Below are positions 1-8,857 of a stretch of 64,000 nucleotides of DNA, in pieces. Made by a program: the position numbers and the translations under genes. The DNA lies in the NCBI RefSeq assembly GCF_029868385.1, contig NZ_JARWNX010000038.1, positions 62,001 through 126,000 of the forward strand. The letters run 5' to 3'. Each line of letters opens with the position of its first letter. Positions within the stretch are counted from its first letter, which is position 1. The notes under the pieces were generated by a model. That model ran no database searches and had not been told where the DNA came from. It saw nothing but the letters and a program-made list of their open reading frames with translations. The stretch comes from Nocardia cyriacigeorgica. Its GTDB lineage: Bacteria > Actinomycetota > Actinomycetes > Mycobacteriales > Mycobacteriaceae.

Positions 1-1
1 C

Positions 2-706
2 GAGGACTTCCCGGTCGAACCGGCGAGGCTGGACGAATACCCCGCGGCTCATGTGCGGTGGCAGCCCGCTATGCAGACGCTGGTTTCGTGGTTGGCCGAG
101 GACGAGTTCGTAATCGTCACCATCGCCTACAACGCCGAGGCCAAGATGCTGGGCGAATCCGATCTGCCCGGCTTGTCGGCGCTGTCGGAGCGGGCCATCG
201 CCGCGACGAGCACCGGCCTGGAGAAGTTCGAGCCGACGCCGCCGGACAAGCTCATGCAGACCTCCATCGACCCGGACGGCCTGCGGTCCATCTCGCTGGC
301 GCGCCCGGAGGGTGATTCGTTCATGAATGTCCCTGGCACCTACGACCTGCACGGTTCACTGCATTTCCCCACCGATCCGTTGGCCCGTAAGCAGGAGCTG
401 GAGGCGGCAGGCGTCGACCGGGTCGCCTACGACGCAGGCGAGCTGTACCGGGCCGCCGACGCCGAGTCCGCGCAGGAGCTGAAGGACAAGTCGTCCGAAC
501 TCAGCCGCTACTTCCGCAGCGCCGACTCGCCGAAGGGCCTGCCCCAGGCCACCTGTATGGAATACAAGGGGCCCGCAGAGGGTGCGATCCGGTTCTACTG
601 CCATGTCGCCTACGACCGCTACTACGCGTTCATGGGCGCCGGACAGCTGCTGGATGCCCAGCAACGGATATCGGCCCAGTACGCCATTCTGGCCAACTCG
701 AAATAA
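2..706 (+). CDS. DUF7373-type lipoprotein, A form, 5' end outside the window
   Basis: The open frame runs in from the left edge, so the signal peptide and lipobox are missing and about 234 residues remain. It aligns closely with residues from about 170 to the end of the complete A-form gene at 2053-3273. Both carry the repeated cysteines ATC...RFYC near the C-terminus and end in LLDAQQRISAQYAILANS. By analogy with that copy it is an exported, membrane-anchored lipoprotein. The family has no known function to my knowledge. The B-form partner starts 12 bases downstream, so the two are co-transcribed. Bases 407-537 are identical to 2974-3104, a sign of recent duplication or gene conversion. Confidence 0.85.
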   Translation, partial: EDFPVEPARLDEYPAAHVRWQPAMQTLVSWLAEDEFVIVTIAYNAEAKMLGESDLPGLSALSERAIAATSTGLEKFEPTPPDKLMQTSIDPDGLRSISLARPEGDSFMNVPGTYDLHGSLHFPTDPLARKQELEAAGVDRVAYDAGELYRAADAESAQELKDKSSELSRYFRSADSPKGLPQATCMEYKGPAEGAIRFYCHVAYDRYYAFMGAGQLLDAQQRISAQYAILANSK

Positions 707-718
707 GGCTGCGGGGAC

Positions 719-1936
719 ATGCGCATTCCAAACATCATGAAGTCATCGGCCGCCAGGTGCGCCGCATCGGCCTTCGCCGCGACCGTCGCCTTGTCCGGAT
801 GCACTGCGGTGTCGGGGACCGCGCTACCGGGCGAGCCCGATATCCGCGGTTTCGATACCGGCAGCTACCCGACCACACCGCTCGATCTGCGCTGGGAGTA
901 CAACCACACCCTGCTCGACGGGGTCGAGCTGGCGATCATGCGGCTGGCGGACAACGTCGTGAACGGGATCGAGATCGACCCGAAGCTGGAATACAACCGC
1001 GGAGTCGAGGCCTTCGATGATGCCGACTCGGCCACCGAGCTGCTCGCCGACGTCAACGGGCCGGTGCTGGAACGGCACAATTTCATGTTCGGACTCGGCA
1101 TCACCTCCGCGGATCGCGCCGCACCTGCCGACAGATCGCTGGGCGAAACGTCGGTCACCATCGGCGTCCTCCAGTTCCCGGACGACAAGACCGCCGAGGC
1201 CGCGGCGCGCGATCTGGACCAGACCGATCTCGCGGTCTCGCCCGATCAGAACAAGCCGGTGGCCCTGGACAAGTACCCCGACGCCCATTCCCATTGGCGT
1301 CCGGGCATTCCCACGCTCGGCACGACCATGGCCGTCGGCAGCTATGTGATATCCATGCTGGTCACCTGGCCGTCGCCCGACCTGCACGCGCTGACGACGC
1401 TCGCCGAGCAGTCCTACGCGGCGCAGGTGCCGCTGCTGGAGAAGCTACCGGCACTGTCCAAGCGTGACGTGGCCGCGCTCCCGTTCGATCCGGAGTCGAT
1501 GTTCCAGCGAACGCTGACCTCGCCGGACTTCTTCTTCTCGCCCAGGGTCGGCGCCGTCGCGTTCCATACGCCGCGCGGCATCCTGCACTGGGTGAGCGAG
1601 CCGACCGAGACACAGAAGGCCATGGCCGACAGCGGCACCGACCGCATCTCCATCGCCGATGGGACCTACCTCTGGCGGACGCGGGACACCGAGTCGGCGA
1701 CGAAACTGGCCGATACCCGGCTCGTGTCGAGCCGATGGATGGCGATCGACCCACCTCGAGATGTACCGGATGTGCGCTGTGCCGAGGACTCCACACCCGC
1801 CGACTCGGACCGGAGATACGTCTGCGTCCTCCGGTACGGCCGTTATGTCGCCCAGGTCCAGAGCGGGCAGCCTGCCGACGTCGAACAACGAGCCGCGGCG
1901 CAGTACGCATTGCTCGCCAACAGCCAGTACCAGTGA
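719..1936 (+). CDS. DUF7373-type lipoprotein, B form
   Basis: 405 aa. A signal peptide ends in the lipobox ALSGC with the lipidated cysteine at about residue 28, so the mature protein should be anchored on the outer face of the membrane. Just after it comes DIRGFDTGSYPTTP, a version of the D-x-G-x-[YF]-x-T-x-P motif found in all the lipoproteins here. Near the C-terminus a pair of cysteines (VRC...YVC) is followed by RAAAQYALLAN, which matches the A forms and shows that A and B are distant paralogues. The A form ends 12 bases upstream. The 116-base gap downstream before the next pair is the likely site of a new promoter. DUF7373 membership is from memory of Nocardia annotations; the function is unknown. 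Confidence 0.85.
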   Translation: MRIPNIMKSSAARCAASAFAATVALSGCTAVSGTALPGEPDIRGFDTGSYPTTPLDLRWEYNHTLLDGVELAIMRLADNVVNGIEIDPKLEYNRGVEAFDDADSATELLADVNGPVLERHNFMFGLGITSADRAAPADRSLGETSVTIGVLQFPDDKTAEAAARDLDQTDLAVSPDQNKPVALDKYPDAHSHWRPGIPTLGTTMAVGSYVISMLVTWPSPDLHALTTLAEQSYAAQVPLLEKLPALSKRDVAALPFDPESMFQRTLTSPDFFFSPRVGAVAFHTPRGILHWVSEPTETQKAMADSGTDRISIADGTYLWRTRDTESATKLADTRLVSSRWMAIDPPRDVPDVRCAEDSTPADSDRRYVCVLRYGRYVAQVQSGQPADVEQRAAAQYALLANSQYQ

Positions 1937-2014
1937 GTTCGGCCGCGGCGACCGGGCGAGCTACCTGGGCGGGCCGCGCACCGGAGACCACATTCGCGTC
2001 TCGCGTCGGTGCAG

Positions 2015-2020
2015 TACTAT
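2015..2020 (+). promoter_or_regulatory. Possible -10 box ahead of the second lipoprotein pair
   Basis: TACTAT at this position fits an actinobacterial sigma-70-like -10 box, with a weak TTCGCG about 16 bases upstream. It lies 33 bases before the GTG start of the next gene, in the only gap of more than 100 bases between the first two lipoprotein pairs. Confidence 0.35.
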
Positions 2021-2052
2021 CCGGGCTGACACACTCGAGCAAAGGGGGGAGC

Positions 2053-3273
2053 GTGCAGCTCACCGCGAGACCGCATCGTTTCCGGGCGGGGGTCGCCCTA
2101 CTGTTCGCCTGCGCCCTCGCGGCGACGAGCTGCGGGTCGGATACCGAAGCCGCGACGCCGACGGTGGACCTGACCCAGCTGGACGTCGGCGGTTACGCCA
2201 CGCTGCCGCGCGATATCGGCGAGCCGAAGAACACCGACGTGCCGCGGTTCGTCGAGGCACAGCGGCTCGGCAACGTCATGCCGCTGCCCGTGGAGATCGA
2301 TCCGAAGCTGGTGTATCAACCGCCGGGAACGGTGCGACCGTTCCTGCTGCCGGACGAAGCCCACTCGAGTCCGATCCACCGCTGGATCAAAGAAGACAAC
2401 TTCGCCGCCGACGCGAAGGGATTCGTCTCCGGGTTCTCGGCCACCGGGCAGTCGAACAAGGTCAACAGCATCGCCTACACGCTGTCGACCTCGGTACTGA
2501 TCTTCCCCGACACGAAATCGGCGACCGACGCCGCCGCGAACCTGTCGCGCGCGGGCTTCTACGACGACGACGAGTACCCGGTCGAACCGGCGAAACTGGA
2601 CAAGTACCCTGCCGCTCACGTCCGGTGGCAGCCCGGCGGCCAGGTGCTGGCCTCGTGGTTGGCCAAGGACGAATTCGTGATCGTCACCATCGCCTCCGAC
2701 TATGAGAGCAAGGTCCTCGGCGAATCCAACCTGCCAGGGATGTCCGCGCTGGCGGAGAAGGCCATCGCCGCGACGAGCACCGCCCTCGACAAGTTCGAGC
2801 CGACGCCGCCGGATCAGTTCATGCAGACCTCGATCGACCCCGACGGTCTGCGGTCCATTTCATTGCGCCGACCGGAGGGCGATTCGTTCCTCAACGTGCC
2901 CGGCACCTACGACCTGCACGGCTCACTGCACTTCCCCACCGACCCGCTGGCCCGTAAGCAGGAACTCGAGGACGCAGGCGTCGACCGGGTCGCCTACGAC
3001 GCAGGCGAGCTGTACCGGGCCGCCGACGCCGAGTCCGCGCAGGAGCTGAAGGACAAGTCGTCCGAACTCAGCCGCTACTTCCGCAGCGCCGACTCGCCGA
3101 AGGGTCTGCCACAGGCCACCTGTATGGAGTACGTGGGCCCGGCCGCCGGGGCCATCCGTTTCTACTGCCACGTCGCCTACGACCGGTACTACGCGTTCAT
3201 GGGCGCCGAGCAACTGCTCGACGCTCAGCAGCGGATATCCGCTCAGTACGCCATCCTGGCCAACTCCGAGTAG
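2053..3273 (+). CDS. DUF7373-type lipoprotein, A form, second pair
   Basis: 406 aa. The GTG start at 2053 is chosen because a strong purine tract (AAAGGGGGGAG, 2041-2051) lies just before it and a normal signal peptide follows, with the lipobox cysteine at about residue 27 (LAATSC). An open frame continues upstream to 1735 but that part overlaps the previous gene and has no signal peptide. The mature N-terminus has VDLTQLDVGGYATLPR, the family motif. Near the C-terminus are ATC...RFYC and QQRISAQYAILANS. It is the closest relative of the truncated gene at the left edge. The B-form partner follows after 11 bases. Confidence 0.87.
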   Translation: MQLTARPHRFRAGVALLFACALAATSCGSDTEAATPTVDLTQLDVGGYATLPRDIGEPKNTDVPRFVEAQRLGNVMPLPVEIDPKLVYQPPGTVRPFLLPDEAHSSPIHRWIKEDNFAADAKGFVSGFSATGQSNKVNSIAYTLSTSVLIFPDTKSATDAAANLSRAGFYDDDEYPVEPAKLDKYPAAHVRWQPGGQVLASWLAKDEFVIVTIASDYESKVLGESNLPGMSALAEKAIAATSTALDKFEPTPPDQFMQTSIDPDGLRSISLRRPEGDSFLNVPGTYDLHGSLHFPTDPLARKQELEDAGVDRVAYDAGELYRAADAESAQELKDKSSELSRYFRSADSPKGLPQATCMEYVGPAAGAIRFYCHVAYDRYYAFMGAEQLLDAQQRISAQYAILANSE

Positions 3274-3284
3274 GACTGCGGCAT

Positions 3285-4502
3285 ATGCGAATTCGAAGCA
3301 TTCTGAGAACCTCCACCCTCCGGTACGCCGCCCTGGCCATCGCCGCGACCGCCGCGTTGACCGGCTGTTCGTCGGTGTCGGGCACCGCGCTGCCGGGTGA
3401 GCCGGATATCCGCGATTTCGATATCGGCACCTACCCGACCACACCGCTCGATATGCGCTGGGAGTATCTGAACGGTCTGGACTCCGGCACCGAGCTGGCG
3501 ATCATGCGGCTGTCCGACAACGTCGTCAACGGGTTCGAAATCGACCCGAAGATCAAGTACAACCGCGGGGTCAAGGGCTTCCCCGACGCCGAAGCGGCGA
3601 CCGAACTGCTCGCCGATGTCAACGGACCGGTGCTGGAACGGCACAATTTCATGTTCGGCCTCGGCCTCACCTCCGCCGACCGCGCCAAGTCGCCGGATAA
3701 ATCGGTCGGCGACACCGCGGTCACGATCGGTGTCCTCCAGTTCCCCGATGAGACGACCGCCAAGGCCGCCGCACGCGATCTGGATCAGACCGATTTCGCG
3801 GTGGCGCCGGATCAGAACAAGCCGGTCGAGCTGAAGAAATACCCTGACGCCCACTCCCATTGGCGTCCGGGCCATCCCACGCTCGGCACGACCATGGCCG
3901 TCGGCAGCTACGTGGTAACCCTGCTCATCACCTGGCCGAGCTCCGATCTGGATTCGCTCACATCACTCGCCGAGAAGACCTACGCGGCCCAGATCCCGCT
4001 ACTGAAGGAACTGGCGCCGCTGTCCAAGCGTGAGGTGCTCGAGCTGCCGTTCGATCCGGATTCGATGTTCCAGCGGACGCTGGCCTCCGACGACTTCTAT
4101 TTCACACCCATGGTCGGGAAGGTCGCGACGCACAAGCCCCGCGGCCTCCTGCATTGGGTGGGCGAACCGACCGATGTCCAGCAGGCGATGCAGGACAGCG
4201 GGGTCGACAGCATCTCCCTTGCCGACGAGACGTATCTGTGGCGGACAAAGGACGCCGACGCGGCAAAGAAGTTCGCCGGGACCCGGCTCACGGCCAGCCG
4301 GTGGACGTCGATAGATGCGCCGAAGGACGTCCCGGAGGCTCGTTGCAGCGAGGATTCGACACCCAAGGACTCCGATCAGAAGTACGTCTGCATCGTCCAC
4401 TACGACCGCTACGTCGCGCAGGTGCAGAGCGGTCAGCCGGTCGATGTGCGGCAGCGGGCCGCCGCCCAGTACGCGTTGCTCGCCAACAGCCAGTACCAAT
4501 AG
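3285..4502 (+). CDS. DUF7373-type lipoprotein, B form, second pair
   Basis: 405 aa, the same length as the B form at 719-1936 and very similar throughout. Signal peptide with lipobox ALTGC (Cys28), then SSVSGTALPGEPDIRDFDIG. The C-terminal cysteine pair (ARC...YVC) and the RAAAQYALLAN ending are conserved. It starts 11 bases after the A-form stop. The kinase at 4611 is 108 bases downstream, so this pair may be transcribed with it. Confidence 0.87.
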   Translation: MRIRSILRTSTLRYAALAIAATAALTGCSSVSGTALPGEPDIRDFDIGTYPTTPLDMRWEYLNGLDSGTELAIMRLSDNVVNGFEIDPKIKYNRGVKGFPDAEAATELLADVNGPVLERHNFMFGLGLTSADRAKSPDKSVGDTAVTIGVLQFPDETTAKAAARDLDQTDFAVAPDQNKPVELKKYPDAHSHWRPGHPTLGTTMAVGSYVVTLLITWPSSDLDSLTSLAEKTYAAQIPLLKELAPLSKREVLELPFDPDSMFQRTLASDDFYFTPMVGKVATHKPRGLLHWVGEPTDVQQAMQDSGVDSISLADETYLWRTKDADAAKKFAGTRLTASRWTSIDAPKDVPEARCSEDSTPKDSDQKYVCIVHYDRYVAQVQSGQPVDVRQRAAAQYALLANSQYQ

Positions 4503-4610
4503 ACCCGGTCACGGAGGGCGAGCCGACGCAGGCGCCGCCCACTATGCTCCGATGGACAGCAACACCGACGGCACGCAGCTGCCGACCCAGCCAGGACAGG
4601 AGACCGCGAG

Positions 4611-6257
4611 ATGGCGATGAGCCCCGGCACCATCGTGGGCGGATATCGCATCCAGCGTGTACTCGGCGCGGGTGGGATGGGCACGGTCTACCTGGCGAAG
4701 CACCCGAGCCTCCCGCGCATGGACGCGCTCAAGGTGCTCAGCGGTCACCTCAGCGCCGACAACGAGTTCCGAGCTCGCTTCGAACGCGAGGCGAACCTGG
4801 CCGCGGGCCTTGACCACCCGAACATCGTGTCGGTCTACAACCGCGGCGAAGAAGACGGCCAGCTGTGGATCGCCATGCAGTATGTCGACGGCACCGATGC
4901 CGCCGCCGAACTGGAGCGCGATCCCCGCGCCATGACACCGCAGCGCGCGCTGCGCATCGTCACCGAGGTCGGTAAGGGCCTGGATTACGCGCACCGCAGG
5001 GGTCTGCTCCATCGCGACGTCAAACCGGCCAACTTCCTGCTCTCGGCCGAACAGGACGAGGAAGAGCGCGTCCTGCTCACCGATTTCGGTGTCGCGAAAT
5101 CCTCCGAGGACACCACCGATCTCACCCAGACCGGCAGCTTCGTCGCCACCATCGCCTACGCCCCGCCGGAACAGCTCTCCGGCAGCCGGCTCGACCACCG
5201 CGCCGATATCTACAGCCTGGCCTGCGCCTTCTACAAACTGCTGACCGGCCAGAACCCTTATCCGGCAACCCAACCGGCGATGGTCATGATGGGGCACCTA
5301 CACGAACCGCCTCCGCGCGCGACCGCCGTCAACCGCAACCTGCCGCCCGCCATCGACCAAGTCTTCGCCCGTGCCCTGGCCAAGAACCCGGCCGAACGGT
5401 TCAACACCTGCCGCGAATTCACCGACGCCGCCACCCAGGTGCTTTCCGGCGCGATCCCACAGGCACCCGGCCCGATCGGCTACGCCTCCGGCCCGCACCC
5501 CACCGCCACCGGCTACGCCTCCGGCCCACACCCGCACGCCCAAGAGCCCAGCTGGCCCCGCTACGCCGTCAACAACACCGCCGAGCAGACCCGACCGCCC
5601 ACCGACCCGCGAGCCCACCGATCGACACCCGATCAGCTGTCGCTCCTACAGTCCACACCATCCACCCCCAAACGCAACCGCCTACTCGGCGCCGCGGCCG
5701 CCGTGGTCGTGATAGCCCTGGCCGCGGGTATCGGCATCTGGGCCCTCAGCGGCGGCGACACCCCCGCCGGCCCCACCGGCACCTCGACCACTGCCGCGGC
5801 CCCCGGCTCCATCGAGGAAGCGCGCCAGAACAATCCGGCGTTCGAAGGCAAAGCGGTGACGGTGGTCGACGTTACCGGCGGTAAGGCGTACGACAACGAA
5901 CTCGCCATGTACCTCACACCGAGCGACCAGGCGACCTTCCTCCAGGACCTCGGCTTCGTCTACAACACGTCCTTCGCCAACCCCGGCAACGACCCATCCC
6001 CCCGCCCGGTCACCAAAGAAGACCGCTACACCACCTTCTCCAAGATCAAATCCGGCTACCTCATCGCCATCCGCAGCGACGAGGGCGCAGGCGGCGGTGG
6101 CCTGTCCGGCCTCAACCCCTACGTCAACGACGTCACCGCCACGGTCATCGTCGTCGACGACCCCGCCACAGTGAACGCCTTCCGCAACTGGACCTCATCC
6201 AGCCAACCGGTCCTCCTGGAGAAGCTCGTCCCGATCCTGCGAGCGCAGGTGAAGTAG
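4611..6257 (+). CDS. PknB-type transmembrane Ser/Thr protein kinase
   Basis: 548 aa. A complete Hanks-type kinase domain covers residues 12-270: glycine loop GAGGMG (19-24), ATP-binding Lys41, catalytic HRDVKPAN (Asp136), DFG (Asp158) and APPE (about 184-187). A proline-rich juxtamembrane linker holds two copies of GYASGPHP (about 290-308). One membrane helix at about 358-379 leads to an extracytoplasmic domain of about 170 residues without PASTA repeats. That domain contains NPAFEGKAVTVVD and a GAGGGGLSGL stretch and has no cysteine. GGAG lies eight bases before ATG 4611. The next lipoprotein begins only 37 bases downstream, so kinase and lipoproteins share a transcript. The ectodomain is probably a sensor; its ligand, possibly the lipoproteins, is inference. 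Confidence 0.92.
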   Translation: MAMSPGTIVGGYRIQRVLGAGGMGTVYLAKHPSLPRMDALKVLSGHLSADNEFRARFEREANLAAGLDHPNIVSVYNRGEEDGQLWIAMQYVDGTDAAAELERDPRAMTPQRALRIVTEVGKGLDYAHRRGLLHRDVKPANFLLSAEQDEEERVLLTDFGVAKSSEDTTDLTQTGSFVATIAYAPPEQLSGSRLDHRADIYSLACAFYKLLTGQNPYPATQPAMVMMGHLHEPPPRATAVNRNLPPAIDQVFARALAKNPAERFNTCREFTDAATQVLSGAIPQAPGPIGYASGPHPTATGYASGPHPHAQEPSWPRYAVNNTAEQTRPPTDPRAHRSTPDQLSLLQSTPSTPKRNRLLGAAAAVVVIALAAGIGIWALSGGDTPAGPTGTSTTAAAPGSIEEARQNNPAFEGKAVTVVDVTGGKAYDNELAMYLTPSDQATFLQDLGFVYNTSFANPGNDPSPRPVTKEDRYTTFSKIKSGYLIAIRSDEGAGGGGLSGLNPYVNDVTATVIVVDDPATVNAFRNWTSSSQPVLLEKLVPILRAQVK

Positions 6258-6294
6258 GTTCCACGACAAGCTCGATCGAAGGGGGAGGTCTGTA

Positions 6295-7518
6295 ATGCCC
6301 ACAGCAAGGTCACGGGGACTCCGGGCCGCTTGGACAATTCTGACAGCCGGTGTGTTGACCGTCGGTATCGGAGGTTGCGGCGCGGATGAAGCCGAATCCA
6401 CCGCCCCTGCCACCGTTCCCGACCCGGTCGTCGACTTGACCCAACTCGACACCGGTAGCTTTCCCACCGAACCGCGCGAACTCGGCAAGCCCGCCTCACT
6501 CGACCACGCCCGGATGGTCGAGGCACAGCGCCTCGGCAACTACCTGCCCTTACCTGCCGCGACGGATCCGATGTTCATCCATAACGACGGCATGTGGGTC
6601 AATGCGTTCATCGATCCGAAGCCGTTGGAGAAGATCATCGTCACGGAAAGGTTCCCTGAAGCCGCGCCCGACTTCATCGGCGGGTTCCTCACCACCGCTG
6701 GCAGCGAACGCGATAACGAAGGCATCGACATCCTCACCGCCGCCCTACTCTTCCCCACCGAGGAGTCAGCAGAGCGCGCCGCGACGGAATTGGAACGAGT
6801 CGACTTCGAGTACAACAAAGCGAATCAACGGGTTGAAATCCCGAAATACCCCGAAGCCCACGCACACTGGGAGCCGGGGGGTAGTCAATCGATCGGTTCG
6901 TGGTACGCCGTGGGACCGGTCGTGATCTACAGCTGGGTCTACGACTACAAACTGTCCTACGTCGAACGGCACGACCTGGCAGGGCTACAAGGATTGGTCG
7001 AGAAGAATCTCGATGCGGTCGTTCCGGCAATCTCGAAGTTCGAGCCGACCCCGCCGGACAAACTCATGGAGATCGATGCCGACCCCGAAGGGATCCTTGG
7101 CCGCACATTGCCTGGAACGACGAGCGAAGGAACACAGAATTCGCCGGGTACGCACACCGGCATTGCGTCCGTTCACTTTGCGATCGAGATGGGCGAGCGA
7201 CGTCGATTGGTGGACGAGAACGGCATCGACGGCTATGCATTCGATGGTTCCGAGCTATATCGCGCCAAAGACGTTGCCAGTGCACGGACCGTCGGCGCAC
7301 GGTTGACCGAGCTTTCACGCAAGTATCGGAGCGCGGATCCACCGCGCACCCTCCCGCAGGCCACATGTATCGAGTACATCGGCAGAGAGATGCTGGCATT
7401 TCGATTCTATTGCTCGGTATCGCATGGTCGTTACGCGGCACGCACTTGGTCATCGCAGCTCTTGGATGCCCAACAGCGCATTTCCGCCCAATACGCATTG
7501 TTGGTGAATGCAGAATGA
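6295..7518 (+). CDS. DUF7373-type lipoprotein, A form, third pair
   Basis: 407 aa. Signal peptide with lipobox IGGC (Cys28), then VDLTQLDTGSFPTEPRELG. C-terminal cysteines ATC...RFYC and the ending QQRISAQYALLVN identify it as an A form. It has diverged much more from the first two A forms than they have from each other. A good ribosome site (AAGGGGGAGG) lies before ATG 6295. The stop overlaps the next start as ATGA, which indicates translational coupling to the B form. Codon use looks less GC-biased than in the first two pairs. Confidence 0.86.
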   Translation: MPTARSRGLRAAWTILTAGVLTVGIGGCGADEAESTAPATVPDPVVDLTQLDTGSFPTEPRELGKPASLDHARMVEAQRLGNYLPLPAATDPMFIHNDGMWVNAFIDPKPLEKIIVTERFPEAAPDFIGGFLTTAGSERDNEGIDILTAALLFPTEESAERAATELERVDFEYNKANQRVEIPKYPEAHAHWEPGGSQSIGSWYAVGPVVIYSWVYDYKLSYVERHDLAGLQGLVEKNLDAVVPAISKFEPTPPDKLMEIDADPEGILGRTLPGTTSEGTQNSPGTHTGIASVHFAIEMGERRRLVDENGIDGYAFDGSELYRAKDVASARTVGARLTELSRKYRSADPPRTLPQATCIEYIGREMLAFRFYCSVSHGRYAARTWSSQLLDAQQRISAQYALLVNAE

Positions 7519-8780
7519 TCCGCAAACACGGTTACCATCACATCTTGGGCCGAGCGGTGACCACTGCAATGGCCATCGGCCTGCTCGCCACGTCCACCGC
7601 CGCCTGCGGCGACACCCTCTCCGGAAGTCCGGTGCCGGGTGAGATCGATATACGGGACCTCGACACGGGCACCTACCCGACCCTGCCTGTCGACGCTCAT
7701 GACGACCCGATCCGCGCCCCGTTCTACGATATGCCACAGGTCGCCGGTATGCGCGTGGCCGACTTCACCGCGACTGCGGATGAAATCGACCCGTCCTTGA
7801 AATACACCCTCGATCATGACGTGTCTTTCGACCCGATCCACTCTGAGTTCGACAAATTCGGGACAGATCTGGGAAAGATTGCGGATGAGAACGGCTATCT
7901 GTATTCATTCGCGACCGGCGGTAGTAGCAAACCACTGTACGTCACACAGTCTTCCGGCCAGTGGCCGACGAAAACCGAACCCGGTGCAACAGCAGTCGCT
8001 CTTCTGATCATCCAGTTCCCGGATGAGGATACGGCGAAGCGCGCCGCGCAGCAGTTCCATGATCGCGATCTCGCGCAGTTCGAGGAGGAGAACCGGCCTG
8101 TTGTGTTGGACAAGTACCCCAATGCTCACAGTCACTGGAACCCGAAGTCACCATTCATGAGGTCTACGATCGCGCACGGCCCCTACGTCGTCGCCGGCCA
8201 GATCTCAACCCCCACGAACGATGTGCAGTCCCTGACCGATCTCGCGGCGAAGGCGTATGACATCCAGCTCCCCCTGTTGGATCAATTGCCACCGGTCACC
8301 GATATTCAGATGCTTTCCCTACCATGGGATCCCGATCGTCTGGTCGCTCGTGCAATGGACCCGTTGAACACCGGCAAGCCGAGCCTCGGCGATTCCTCCG
8401 TGAATGTCGGACTGCGCGGAATCCTGCACGCCGCGCCCGACCGGGGCACGGCGCGGTCGAGCTACACAGCGATGAACGCCGTGCGTTTCGGCACCTCGGG
8501 CGACTCGATCGTCGTGCGCACCGAAAGCTACGATTCGGCACGAAAAGCCATCACCGACGAGCTGTTTCCTGTAGCCGCCACCAAGATCGCCGATGCCGTG
8601 CCCAGCGTCCCCGATTCTGTCTGCACGGAGACAGCCGAAAAGTACGGACTCACACGATTCGATCGTTTTGTCTGCATGGTTGCCTACCACGAATACGTCG
8701 GGATAGTAACCAGCGATCAGTTGGTCGATGTCCACCAACGGGCCGCTGCGCAGTATTCCATCCTGGCGAACGGACGATGA
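7515..8780 (+). CDS. DUF7373-type lipoprotein, B form, third pair
   Basis: 421 aa from ATG 7515, which overlaps the upstream stop. The frame is open back to 6900 but only this start gives a signal peptide (MIRKHGYHHILGRAVTTAMA) and a lipobox cysteine at about residue 31 (TAAC). The mature end has GSPVPGEIDIRDLDTGTYPTLP, matching the other B forms, and the C-terminus has VC...FVC and RAAAQYSILAN. The DNA is clearly less GC-rich than the neighbouring copies: a 60-base sample at 7861-7920 has 32 G/C. The second kinase follows after 77 bases. Confidence 0.85.
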   Translation: MIRKHGYHHILGRAVTTAMAIGLLATSTAACGDTLSGSPVPGEIDIRDLDTGTYPTLPVDAHDDPIRAPFYDMPQVAGMRVADFTATADEIDPSLKYTLDHDVSFDPIHSEFDKFGTDLGKIADENGYLYSFATGGSSKPLYVTQSSGQWPTKTEPGATAVALLIIQFPDEDTAKRAAQQFHDRDLAQFEEENRPVVLDKYPNAHSHWNPKSPFMRSTIAHGPYVVAGQISTPTNDVQSLTDLAAKAYDIQLPLLDQLPPVTDIQMLSLPWDPDRLVARAMDPLNTGKPSLGDSSVNVGLRGILHAAPDRGTARSSYTAMNAVRFGTSGDSIVVRTESYDSARKAITDELFPVAATKIADAVPSVPDSVCTETAEKYGLTRFDRFVCMVAYHEYVGIVTSDQLVDVHQRAAAQYSILANGR

Positions 8781-8857
8781 CCTCTTGGCATCGGGCCACC
8801 GACCCTGCTCAGCGAGCGATCGAAGCTGTCCCCTATCAAGCCAGGAGAAGGTGAATC

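Noticed and set aside
1735..2052. N-terminal extension of the second A-form lipoprotein
   Set aside because: It overlaps the previous gene and would bury the signal peptide. GTG 2053 has a strong ribosome site and gives a normal lipoprotein.
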